A stretch of DNA of 64,000 nucleotides, from the NCBI RefSeq assembly GCF_030384665.1, contig NC_083675.1, forward strand, positions 1,236,001-1,300,000, written 5' to 3'. Position numbers and translations under genes: made by a program. The stretch comes from Lodderomyces elongisporus. Taxonomy: Eukaryota; Ascomycota; Pichiomycetes; Serinales; Debaryomycetaceae. Below the pieces are notes generated by a model. It was not told where the DNA came from. It was given only the letters and a program-made list of their open reading frames with translations, and made no database searches. The number at the start of each line of letters is the position of its first letter. Position 1 is the first letter of the stretch. Below are positions 30,489 through 40,400 of this stretch, one piece after another.

Positions 30489-33215
30489 TTAATCAAGATT
30501 GGGTGAGCTTAATCGACCACTATAATCCTCACCATCCTCTTCCTCATCATCATCGTCATCTTCAGCATCGTCATTCCATTCATTATCCATATCAACATCA
30601 TCGGCTTCGTGGTTAGGAACAACCTCTAACCCTTTATTGCCCAATACAACTTTGGCAGTCTCCTTATCCTTGATTTGTCCTCTCAACAACAAGATGGCCA
30701 ATTTATTCAAGATTTCATTTTGAATCAACCTATTCAAAGGTCTAGCACCCATATCAGGCGACCAGCCATTCTTGCAAAGATAATCCATTGCAGCATCATC
30801 CAATGACAATTTGATATCACGACCATTGGCAGCAAACCTCTTTTCTGCCTCTTCAAGCCTAATACCAACAATCTTGGAAATACCCTTTTTGGAAAGCTTA
30901 TTAAAGATAACAATGTTGGATATACGATTGATAAACTCGGGTCTAAAATGAGCCTTTACTGCACTCATCACAAGCTCCTTAGTATGCAGATCAACCTTGC
31001 TCGATTTGCATTGGTTTATATATTGTGCACCCAAGTTTGAGGTCATGATAAAAATGGCATTCGAACAATTAACACGAACACCCGCTGCTGAAGTAATAAA
31101 ACCTTCATCAAGAATTTGCAACAAAATTGTAAGCACTTCTGGCGCAGCTTTCTCCACCTCATCAAACAACACAACAGAATACGGCTTTCTAATCAAGGCC
31201 TCGGTCAATTTACCACCCTCTTCATATCCAATATAACCTGGTGCAGCACCAAGCAATGTAGACACTGTATGCTTCTCAGTCAATTCCGAACAATCAATTC
31301 TCGTCATTGCCCTTTCATCAGCAAAAAGAAATCCCGCTAATTTTTTTGCAAGCACCGTTTTACCAGTACCAGTAGAACCCAAAAACAAAAATGATGGTGG
31401 CTGGTTTGGATCTGACAAACCAGATCTTCTCAATCTCACGGCATTGGCAATTGCCTTAACTGCTTCACCTTGGCCAACAACTTCCTTGGATAATTCAGAT
31501 TCCAAATTAACCAACTTTTCATTCTCAGCAGCAGTCAATTTCGACACAGGAATACCAGTTAACCTGGCTGCAGTTTCACAAATTTGTTCTGGTCCAACAG
31601 CATTCTTGGTCAAACTTTCAACCATTGATGCTTCCTCCTCAGCAACTCTAACCTCCAATTCTTCAATTTGCTTCTCAACATCAGGAATAGCAAAATAACG
31701 TAAATCTGCTGCAGTAGCAGTATCGTATCTTCTCTCGGCATCCTGCGCCTTAACTTCTAAATCATCCAATTTCCTCTTGGCCGCAATAAGCAAATCATGA
31801 CTTGCACGCTCTTGATTATATCTCTCCTTTAATGGACCCAATTGCTCTTCAAGATTCTCCTTTCTCTTCTTTGCCAAAACCAAACGATCCTTGGACGCAG
31901 CATCAGCATCCTTATCCCTTTCCAACGCATTGATTTCAACATCCAACAAGTGCAATTCTCTTTCAATGTTATCCAACTCTTCAGGTTTTGAGTCTCGTGC
32001 CACAGCAACAGTGGCAGCACTCTCATCGACTAAATCAACAGCAGAGTCAGGCAATGCTCTATACGTCAAATACCTCGAGGCCAATTGTGCAGCAACAACC
32101 AAAGCACTATCCAAAATACGCACTCCATGGTGAATCTCATATCTTGGTTGCAAACCTCTCAAAATGGCAATCGTCTCATTGACTGTAGCAGCTGGCACTT
32201 GAATGGTTTGGAATCTTCTCTCCAATGCAGCATCCTTAGATACAAATTTACGGTACTCAACAAAAGTGGTTGCACCAATACAATGTAATTCACCTCTTGC
32301 CAACATTGGCTTCAACAAATTGGCAGCATCGGATTTACCATCACCCATCAACATGTGCATTTCATCAATAAACAAAATGATAAACTCTTTGGATTTCGAG
32401 ATATCATTGAGCACACCCTTCAATCTTTCTTCAAACTCACCCTTGTACTTGGCGCCGGCAGTCAATGCACCCAAATCCAAGGCAAATAATCTTGCATTTG
32501 CCAATAAATTGGGCACATCATTATCAATAATTCTTTGGGCAACTCCTTCAACAATAGAAGTCTTACCAACACCAGCATCACCAATCAACACGGCATTCGA
32601 TTTCGATCTTCTTGCCAAAACTCTAATGACTCTTCTAATTTCTTCTTCTCTTCCAATAACTGGATCAATCTTACCTTCCCTGGCCTTTTCAGTAAAATCC
32701 TCACAATACTTGGCCAAGAATTCGTATGACGATGAGGCATCGGCCTGTCTCGAGTCAATTCTCTGGTTACCTCGCAATTCCAAAGCCTGAGTCTTTATAG
32801 AGTCAACCTTGACTCCAGCTTCTTTGAAAATATCCTTGATTGATTGATCTTCGAGCAAAGCCAAAAGAATATGATCTTGTGCAATATAATTATCCTTTTG
32901 CTGTTGCTTGAATTTATTGGCATTCTGTAACAACTGGCCCGTAGCATAGCTGGGTGTGACATCCTGTGGTGGTGGACTAACACTGGGCAATTTCACCAAA
33001 TGTCTATTTACTGCCCTTTCAAAGTTGGGCCATTCAAACCTAGCCTTCTGGACCAAGGTCTTCAAGTACTGTGTTGTTCCATCAGTGTCGTCTGTGGGGA
33101 TAAACGCAGCAAGGAAATGTAAGGGTACCAATTGAGTGTTGGCATTTTCTTTGCATAGATTTGTTGCATTGGTGATAATTTTCAATGCATTATCTGTGTA
33201 TTGTGTTTCATCCAT
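30489..33215 (-). CDS. HSP104: Hsp104 AAA+ disaggregase
   Basis: 908 residues, matching yeast Hsp104. The order is Clp N-domain, NBD1 with Walker A GDAGVGKT at 212-219 and Walker B LFIDEMHML, the pore loop KYKGEFEER, a long coiled-coil middle domain (about 410-530), then NBD2 with Walker A GSTGTGKT, pore loop GYIGYEEGG and Walker B VLFDEVEKA. The C-terminus is very acidic and ends SSPNLD rather than the DDLD end of the Saccharomyces protein. Hsp104 threads aggregated protein through its hexameric pore together with Hsp70/Hsp40, gives thermotolerance, and in yeasts fragments prion fibres (family knowledge). Both Walker A motifs keep GxxGxGKT. Upstream lie a TATA box, a phased heat-shock element and a CCCCT element, fitting stress induction. 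Confidence 0.97.
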   Translation of the reverse strand: MDETQYTDNALKIITNATNLCKENANTQLVPLHFLAAFIPTDDTDGTTQYLKTLVQKARFEWPNFERAVNRHLVKLPSVSPPPQDVTPSYATGQLLQNANKFKQQQKDNYIAQDHILLALLEDQSIKDIFKEAGVKVDSIKTQALELRGNQRIDSRQADASSSYEFLAKYCEDFTEKAREGKIDPVIGREEEIRRVIRVLARRSKSNAVLIGDAGVGKTSIVEGVAQRIIDNDVPNLLANARLFALDLGALTAGAKYKGEFEERLKGVLNDISKSKEFIILFIDEMHMLMGDGKSDAANLLKPMLARGELHCIGATTFVEYRKFVSKDAALERRFQTIQVPAATVNETIAILRGLQPRYEIHHGVRILDSALVVAAQLASRYLTYRALPDSAVDLVDESAATVAVARDSKPEELDNIERELHLLDVEINALERDKDADAASKDRLVLAKKRKENLEEQLGPLKERYNQERASHDLLIAAKRKLDDLEVKAQDAERRYDTATAADLRYFAIPDVEKQIEELEVRVAEEEASMVESLTKNAVGPEQICETAARLTGIPVSKLTAAENEKLVNLESELSKEVVGQGEAVKAIANAVRLRRSGLSDPNQPPSFLFLGSTGTGKTVLAKKLAGFLFADERAMTRIDCSELTEKHTVSTLLGAAPGYIGYEEGGKLTEALIRKPYSVVLFDEVEKAAPEVLTILLQILDEGFITSAAGVRVNCSNAIFIMTSNLGAQYINQCKSSKVDLHTKELVMSAVKAHFRPEFINRISNIVIFNKLSKKGISKIVGIRLEEAEKRFAANGRDIKLSLDDAAMDYLCKNGWSPDMGARPLNRLIQNEILNKLAILLLRGQIKDKETAKVVLGNKGLEVVPNHEADDVDMDNEWNDDAEDDDDDEEEDGEDYSGRLSSPNLD

Positions 33216-33401
33216 TTCTGATATATGTATATGTAATTCTTTAGATTATGTATAAAATAATGACTTAATTTTTAGTTGACTTTTAGTTGACTTTTTTTTT
33301 TTCTTTTTGGAATTATTTGTAATTCTATTATGGTAAAGAATTTAATTGAGGTGGAAATTGGATTGCTATGAATATGTGGTTAAAATGGAAGTTTGGCAAG
33401 G

Positions 33402-33409
33402 TTTATATA
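33402..33409 (-). promoter_or_regulatory. HSP104 TATA box
   Basis: TATATAAA on the minus strand, about 190 bp upstream of the HSP104 ATG. Confidence 0.6.
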
Positions 33410-33623
33410 CTTGTATGTGCTTCTTTGGATGGTGTTAGGGAGTGGAGAATGCATGCTGAATTAAACATAGAGAGAGAGAAAGAATGCTACAGAATGCGAC
33501 AGAAAGGAATTGAAAAAAATGGCTCGCAATCGTACGGTTCGGGTTAGAAAATTATTTGTGTGAGGCATTTTTAATATTATTTAATTTTTTTTTTTTTTCC
33601 AGAGGGTTCTGAGCATTTGGTAT

Positions 33624-33663
33624 GGAATATGCTGGAACAAACGGGAACATACTGGAACCTTCT
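33624..33663 (-). promoter_or_regulatory. HSP104 heat-shock element, 10-bp-phased GAA blocks
   Basis: On the plus strand GAA occurs at 33625, 33635, 33645 and 33655, each exactly 10 bp apart, then TTC at 33660 gives GAACCTTC. Four phased GAA units closed by an inverted TTC form a gapped (step) heat-shock element suited to trimeric Hsf1. It lies 410-450 bp upstream of the HSP104 ATG. Confidence 0.8.
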
Positions 33664-33673
33664 ATTTAAAATA

Positions 33674-33678
33674 AGGGG
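33674..33678 (-). promoter_or_regulatory. STRE-like CCCCT at HSP104
   Basis: AGGGG on the plus strand (CCCCT on the HSP104 coding strand), about 12 bp upstream of the heat-shock element. It is the general stress-response core bound by Msn2/4-type factors; a single short site is weak evidence. Confidence 0.35.
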
Positions 33679-34258
33679 TGGGGTGAGTGTGAGTTACAAC
33701 ATATTAGACAAACTCTTATTTCTACTTTATTAGCAAATTATTAGCAAGTCATTAGAGCAACTATATGAGCAGTCAGTGTTACTACAGGAATTAGAAAGCT
33801 CCAATTAAGCAATACATGGATCCAGACAGGATAAAATCTACTAGAACTGTTTTCTGGCTTCTATTCCGCATCAAAATCTCTATCTAGGTAATTAGTCTTT
33901 GTGTATGTAGACGAGAAATCATCATTAATTTTGGGATACCAAGTATGACAAAATACAATAATAAGGTTAAGGGGACTAGTTGCAAAAGGAAAATATACCA
34001 AAAAAAAAAAATGAAAACATAAAGGGAAACCATTGAATTTAATATTGAAGTATACCAAAAAAAAAAGAAAAGAAAAGAAAAGATTGGAAAGTTTAAATAA
34101 AGTCATGTATTATAGAGCATAGCGCCGTGTAAAGATTTATTTGTAAAAAACGGAATGTAATTTATTTGAGAGAAGAAGATCTAGTCCAGAAAACTATATT
34201 GTTGGTTCAGGGTTCATGACTCGTCACCAACTTTGTTATGCCAAAAATGTAAGTATAC

Positions 34259-34291
<33 letters not shown>

Positions 34292-34332
34292 ACTTGTATA
34301 TATGTTCCAGTGTTTATTGAAGTGGCTGTTGG

Positions 34333-35235
34333 ATGGAGAAATTGGACGATATTTTTTACTTCCAATGCGGTTATATGTTTAAACAGAATATTGTATTATG
34401 CATAGTACTACAGAAACTTCTACTTCTACTATTTGTACTACCGCATTTGACGTTTTGTTCAAACTTGTTTGATAACTACACTTGGGTTGATCTTGACAAC
34501 TCATTTACAGCCACGGGAATCCTCAACCGGGGAAAGCAACAAAAATTGAACAACAACAACAATAACGCACAAGGTAACTCGAAACCACATACCATCTATT
34601 CGATATGGTCAATTGAGGACTTGCAACACAAGCATATAGATAAACTACGCAATGCAAACAATATTTTCTTTATTAAAAATACCAATAGCTCTCTACAGTT
34701 TGACCAGCAGTCTAAATCTTGGATTGAAATTTGTAAAAAGAATGCAAAAGACAAAACATTCATCCAGACACTCGACAAATGGATTCCCATCTCATCGTGT
34801 CTTGAGTCCATTCATGGTAGTGGTGCACAGATCAGTAGGGTTGTGAGTTTTCATATTGCGGCAAACATGGATACTGGAGTAGGTGTTGCAACCAATTTCC
34901 CACCAATCGCCGTTATTGCTAATGCCGGATTGAATTTGGCTTTAGGGGTCAGGGTAGGTATATCAAATTTAGTAACAGTTTCATTTAGCTGCACCATCAA
35001 CACTGGCGAAATAGCTCAATTTTTCATAAAACCAATGTATGTCGTGATACCAGATTTAAAGACTATAATGTACAAATTGAAAAAGGGGAGATTGCACAAA
35101 GTGAAAGTTGAAAATATAAGCTCATTTAGGATGCTAAATGCCGAAACACCTGAACATCAATGTTGGGTGAGCAAAGACGTGAATGACTTGCAATGTACAA
35201 CACAAGATGTAGATAAAATTGATATTGATCTTTGA
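34333..35235 (+). CDS. Orphan protein with signal-type N-terminus
   Basis: 300 residues, not recognised. The more likely start is the second Met (34375, residue 15), because it is followed directly by a hydrophobic signal or anchor (IVLCIVLQKLLLLLFVLPHL). Next come an Asn run (about 74-79), a region of ordinary composition, a glycine/alanine/valine-rich hydrophobic segment (about 175-220, with MDTGVGVATNFPPIAVIANA), and a C-terminal part with the pattern FFIKPMYVVIPDLKTIMY. Cysteines in the mature part (in WIEICKK, SSCLES, FSCT, HQCWV and LQCT) could form disulfides, as in secreted or surface proteins. It lies between HSP104 and TIF6. Location and function are unknown. It has ordinary codon use for this genome and no sign of decay. 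Confidence 0.6.
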   Translation: MEKLDDIFYFQCGYMFKQNIVLCIVLQKLLLLLFVLPHLTFCSNLFDNYTWVDLDNSFTATGILNRGKQQKLNNNNNNAQGNSKPHTIYSIWSIEDLQHKHIDKLRNANNIFFIKNTNSSLQFDQQSKSWIEICKKNAKDKTFIQTLDKWIPISSCLESIHGSGAQISRVVSFHIAANMDTGVGVATNFPPIAVIANAGLNLALGVRVGISNLVTVSFSCTINTGEIAQFFIKPMYVVIPDLKTIMYKLKKGRLHKVKVENISSFRMLNAETPEHQCWVSKDVNDLQCTTQDVDKIDIDL

Positions 35236-35864
35236 GTAATTACAATAAATTTTTTTTCTTCATATTTTACAACTATTTGTTATAATCCATTCGTTTTTCG
35301 TTTCTCGATATTCGTTTTTCGGGGGGTTTCCCCCCTATTTGGTTTCACCACACAGTCTTTATGTAGATAGTGAACTAAATGAACGATTTTCATTAGACTC
35401 TCTCCATAGTATCCACTTAGCTTCTTTGTGTTCACAAGTTGCTTCTTCCATCCATTAATTTGTTTTGCAACATTTTTCATGAAGTGCGTTTCTCGAAACA
35501 ATTGAACTATTTCACACGACCACACATTTCCCAAAATTTCTATCATCGACCTCATCTTGTGCTTTTTTCTTTTGTTTGCGAAGAGCTCTTCAACAGTGGC
35601 AATCACGATTAGTCACATATAAACACAAGTCTTTTTATTGTTTGTTTTCTTTTCATCTTCTTTTCTTTCTTAACCTATCTATATAAATAGAGATATATTT
35701 TTGTCTATATTTACCAGTTTATCAAGAGAAAATTAAAATTACAAGGAATTTTTAACATAGTTGTTATATTGCTACTTGGTCATTTTATATCATCAGATTT
35801 TATTACTGAACACCATTTCCCTATATTTTTTTTTTGCTTTAATTTTAATAACCATATTATTATC
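35236..35864. other. Intergenic: TIF6 upstream with doubtful minus-strand frame
   Basis: The left 370 bp holds an open minus-strand frame (see 35280-35606) that lacks the homopolymer runs of the surrounding spacers. The right part has T-rich sequence and TATATAAATA near 35682-35691, a likely TIF6 TATA. Confidence 0.6.
35280..35606 (-). pseudogene. Doubtful small reading frame or gene relic
   Basis: 108 codons open to a TAA, but the frame begins at GTG with an in-frame TGA shortly upstream. The first ATG is at 35555, giving 91 residues (MRSMIEILGNVWSCEIVQLF...). Amino-acid use is balanced and codon choice looks coding, unlike the low-complexity shadow frames elsewhere. An upstream ATG frame (MKRKQTIKRLVF) stops just before it in another phase, so a decayed or frameshifted gene is possible. 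The 3' part includes the hairpin GGGGGGTTTCCCCCC (plus strand, about 35321-35335) and a doubled CGAAAAACGAAT. No family is recognised. Confidence 0.3.
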
Positions 35865-36602
35865 ATGGCGTCAAGAACTCAATTTGAAAACTCCAATGAA
35901 GTTGGTGTGTTCTCAAAACTTACCAATTCATACTGTTTAGTTGCTGTGGGTGGATCTGAAAACTTTTACTCGTCATTTGAAGCCGAGCTTGGAGATGTCA
36001 TACCAATAGTGCATACAACGATAGCAGGTACTCGTATAGTCGGTAGAATGACTGCTGGAAATCGAAGAGGTCTATTAGTTCCAACACAGACCACCGATCA
36101 AGAGTTGATGCACTTGAGAAACTCACTACCCGACTCAGTAAAGATCCAAAGAGTTGAAGAAAGGTTATCTGCTTTGGGTAACGTGATATGTTGTAATGAT
36201 TACGTCGCATTGGTGCATCCTGATATCGAAAGAGAGACAGAGGAGTTGATTGCAGATGTCTTGGGAGTCGAAGTGTTTCGTCAAACAATTGCAGGAAATG
36301 TGTTGGTAGGCTCATATTGTTCCTTGAGTAACCAAGGTGGATTAGTACACCCACAAACATCTATACAAGATCAAGAAGAGTTGAGTAGTTTGTTGCAAGT
36401 GCCATTGGTGGCTGGTACTGTCAATAGAGGTAGCAATGTCGTTGGTGCTGGAATGGTGGTGAATGATTGGTTGGCAGTTGCTGGTAGTGATACTACTGCA
36501 CCAGAATTGTCCGTCATTGAATCAATATTCAGATTGCAAGATGCACAACCAGATGCCATTGGCGGTAACTTGAGAGATACATTGATTGAGACATACTCTT
36601 AG
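35865..36602 (+). CDS. TIF6: Tif6/eIF6, 60S ribosome anti-association factor
   Basis: 245 residues, exactly the usual eIF6 length, starting at ATG 35865 ([20 protein letters not shown]). The frame is open for 32 codons upstream but has no ATG there and no conservation with eIF6, so 35865 is the start. Repeating eIF6 blocks are visible: [69 protein letters not shown] and [14 protein letters not shown]. These form the five-fold pseudosymmetric fold. Tif6 is needed for pre-60S maturation in the nucleolus, and blocks early joining to the 40S subunit until it is released by Efl1/Sdo1 (family knowledge). No in-frame CTG codon was seen. Confidence 0.97.
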   Translation: MASRTQFENSNEVGVFSKLTNSYCLVAVGGSENFYSSFEAELGDVIPIVHTTIAGTRIVGRMTAGNRRGLLVPTQTTDQELMHLRNSLPDSVKIQRVEERLSALGNVICCNDYVALVHPDIERETEELIADVLGVEVFRQTIAGNVLVGSYCSLSNQGGLVHPQTSIQDQEELSSLLQVPLVAGTVNRGSNVVGAGMVVNDWLAVAGSDTTAPELSVIESIFRLQDAQPDAIGGNLRDTLIETYS

Positions 36603-37477
36603 AAATAAGGAGTCAGAAACAAGGAAGTGGAAGAAAAAATAAGAGATAAAAATAAAATTTATAAGAAAAGAAAAGAAAAGAAAAGAAAATATAGAATAAT
36701 TTTTATTCAACATTTTCTTTCAACTCTTCTGTTATTATTCACTTTTTAACTGTTTATAATTTATAGAAGGAAAATGGTAATGTTTCATTAATGCCAAAAA
36801 AGAAAGAAAAAAACAAAAACAAGACAGATAAGAAAAAAAACAAGTTATTGTCCCAAAGCTGGTTGCAAAATGTTTTATTAACTTAACCTGTTTGATACAA
36901 AATAATTCTCTAGGCCTTAGAGTTTTCACAAGCTGGGCGTATAATTCGATACTAAGAATCTCAAATTGAATAATGTATAAAGCTTCATCAAGCGAAGAGT
37001 TTGTTTATATTATTTGTTTTGTAATCGAAGCTCCTTTGTCTATACTGGTAACTTAGAAACTTTCACAATCTTTATGTATGGTTTCCTCCTCTTCTCCTCT
37101 TTTTTTTTTTAATTAATTAATTTTTTTTTTTAATTATTTTTTTTATTAATTAATTCCTATTTTTTTTCCCCCTCCATACAAACATCAAAGGGTAAAATGA
37201 TCCTCTTAAATCCGACGAACAAAATTTAACCATTACCAAATTGGGAGATTTGACCCCACCAGTACAGCTTTTTTTTCATATACATATACAAATACAAAAG
37301 AGAAACATCCACGAGAATTCATAGAAACTATTTATACTATTAAAAACCACTAATTTTTTCTTTGCGACTTGAAACTGGACATTCTACTTCATCTAGTTCA
37401 TTTGTTTTCGTTTTTGTTTTTCTTTTCAAAAAGAAAAAGGATAATACCACAAATAGCCTCCTCTTTGATCCTACAAG
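36603..37477. other. Intergenic: STT4 upstream region
   Basis: 875 bp with (AAAAG)n near 36664-36688, then T runs broken by TTAATTAATTAA blocks at 37109-37165, and T/A-rich leader sequence to the STT4 start. No gene is seen. Confidence 0.65.
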
Positions 37478-40400
37478 ATGGACTATCACGGAATCACTAG
37501 AGGAACCATTCGTGGTGAAGCATTAAAGAAATTGGCGGAACTTACTGTTGAGTTTGTTCCATCAAACTTGAAAGAAATCAGCACTGGGATTCAAAAGGAT
37601 GATTTTTCCAAGCTTTTGACTTCTACTCCAAGGGAAATCCAACATCGCAAGTCAAGTATCAATGGCAGTACCGCCAATGGCGGGAATATAACTTCGGTCG
37701 CAATGGCTCCAAAGGAATATGAAGTATTGCTTGCCTTGTGCGACTCTACTAAAAAGACCATGAAAGTTAGAAACCAAATCAAGATCTTAATTGACAAATT
37801 CAAAGTCTACTTGTTTGAGTTGCCCGAGCAGAAATTTGCCTACGATATAGTTTCCAAATCAATCACTGTATCTCCTTGGACATTGTTGGGTGAAAAATTG
37901 ACCACCGGTTTGATTAATTTGGCTTACCAATTGAACAAGGCACATTTTGATGAAGTTGTTGAAGTGTTTCACCAATTTATTGAGAAATTCTTTGATAACG
38001 TTGAGCCACAATTCTCCAACTTTTTGACTTTGCTGGGTTTCATTGAAGGGTTGAATAAGAATGCCCAATTCTTGAGCTACTCACCAAGAACGTTTAGAAT
38101 CTTCACCAGCTTGGATGCATGTGTTGATAATGTCGATTTCCTTAGCGATATAGAGAATTACTCGGACTACTTGTATGATGAACCAAATGAATACAAGGAA
38201 TTAACAGAACGCGATTATGCCATCAATTTCTCACCAGTCTTCTACCTTGAGAAATTGTCCAAGTTGATGTGTTCCATAATCAATGGAATGGTGGGTAATA
38301 AGAATCAATCATTGTTGCATTTCATTTTGACCAAGGTTGCAAACAAATATAATGAAAAAGAAAACGGAATTGTTAACAACAACAGCAGCAACCCCAACAA
38401 CAATGGCCACTCCCAAGGTCACGCCAATGGAAAAGCCATTTCAAATGGTGTTGCATTAAAGGACTTGGAATTTTCCAAACCTCACATGGACATCATCAAG
38501 TTCTTGACTGAGTTAGCTTTGAAAAAATTGGAGTTTTTGGACAGAGGCGAGACTTATATTGTTTACTCTACTTTCAACCGTTTAAAATTAGGTTATTTGG
38601 CAAAGAGTTTCAGTTTGCAAGTGTTGAGCTGTGGAATGTTTACTGATAACTTGGACTTGAGGACTTCGAAGAATTTATTTAGATCTTGCATTGAGATTCG
38701 AGATGTTATGTTGGATCCAGACTTGGGTTTGACCGTATTCGAATTTGGATGTCTTTTGGTATTCAAAGATGAATCAGTTGGTCCTTCGTTGACTAGGGTG
38801 TTTACTTCTGTGGTTGCAAACCCAAAATTGCCATCTCCCTATTGCTTAGAAGCTTCGAAATCAGTTGGCTTGGGGACCAAAAGATTACCTCAAGATTCTG
38901 TTGTCACCACCATTTATTCGTTAACCAATCTTCTTTTTGTTAGCAACGAAGGATTGCAATTACCATCCAAAAGTGCAAGAAGAGTTATTAGAAACACAAC
39001 AGGTTTGGAAAATGGATCATTTAGAGATATGTCACCCTTGTCATCAAGAAGAACTTCAATTACTTCATTCTCACAAGCATTTAGTAAAGGTGGTAATTCA
39101 AGTGAGTTTGATGAAAATGACTACAAAAGAGTTTGCGAAAATGCAATTATAGCAATCATTGAAATCTCCGAGGCTTGCGATGACGAAACTGTGCCAGCAT
39201 TGGCTTGTACCATATTGTCACAAAAGGTAACCAAGATTGATTCACCAATAGGCTCATTAATTCTTAAAGGGTTAAGTTATTGTGCTCCATTTCTTCCAGA
39301 GAAGGAGTTTATTATCTTGGTTAGATTATTGAACAAAATGACATTCGATGCTGTTGAAAAGAAGAATGTGGCGTTATTGAATAATTTGAACGAGGCCAAG
39401 ATTTCTTTAGCTCAGAAATTGAAGCAAAGCAACCCCTTGTTTAAAGTTTATTTGCACGAGCTTTTAAAAGCCATTATCAGCAAAGGTGATGTTCAGCAAT
39501 TAGAGCATCATAGATCTCATAACGAGATATCGGAAATTGGTGATCAAATTTCAATCTACTTAAAGCCATTGGCTGCTTTATTACCCGATGTTCGTTTGGG
39601 ACAAGAACCTTTAAAGGTCAAGGATGCAGAGACAATTAACTTATTCAGAAATATCTGGTTCAATATGGTTGTTCATGGTTTTAATGTCAACTCGAAAAAT
39701 ACCAGATTGTTTAGAGAGGAATTGGAAAGAATTGCATACAATTCACCTCCTTTAGCATCCCATTTGTCATGGGATAGGACAGAGACTTCTATTGAGTTGA
39801 ACACTGTTTTGAGAAGAGGTTCTTCCAACCACAATATTAAGGACCATAGACTGTTTCTTGGCAACATTTTTGAAGTTCACCGTAACTTGTCGTACCCCAA
39901 GTTGATGTTCTTATCTGCTGCAGTTTTTATTGAATCATTGAGAGTGAGAAGTGGAGATTGCTCTACAATATTGTTGTATTTCACCGACCCATCAGTAAGA
40001 ATTTCTGGAGTTGAAAAGTATTTGAGATCTATTTCTTTTCAAATTGTTAAAGAGTATATTGCGTTGATAACGACTGGTGCCAATAGGCAATTCTCAGCTG
40101 ATCATATTGCTGAGCAATTAACCAAGATGTTAACAATGTTTACTTACTCCATCCCCGAAATGCAAGATGCATCAGTGCAATGTTCTGATTTGTTGGTTAG
40201 CAAAGTTCCTTCTTCATTGTGCCATAAAAAATCTTTATTTGCACTTTTCGATTTACTTACATTATTGTTTCAAAGTATTGCCGATGCCGATGTCCATGAA
40301 TACGAGCCAACAACAACTTTCCGTGCAAGATGCACTGGAATCAAGATTGAGTTATCTGATGATTACAAATGGAGATGCTCTACATTCAATAGGTTTCATG

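Larger units (their letters stand above)
33216..34332. other. Intergenic: HSP104 promoter / orphan gene promoter
   Basis: 1.1 kb divergent spacer. It contains the HSP104 TATA, heat-shock and STRE elements, A/T runs, and a (TA)n run at 34260-34283 that could act as TATA for the orphan gene at 34333. Nothing coding is supported. Confidence 0.65.

Noticed and set aside
35769..35864. 32-codon N-terminal extension of TIF6
   Set aside because: It begins at TTG, has Phe-rich low-complexity sequence, and eIF6 proteins start at the Met encoded at 35865.
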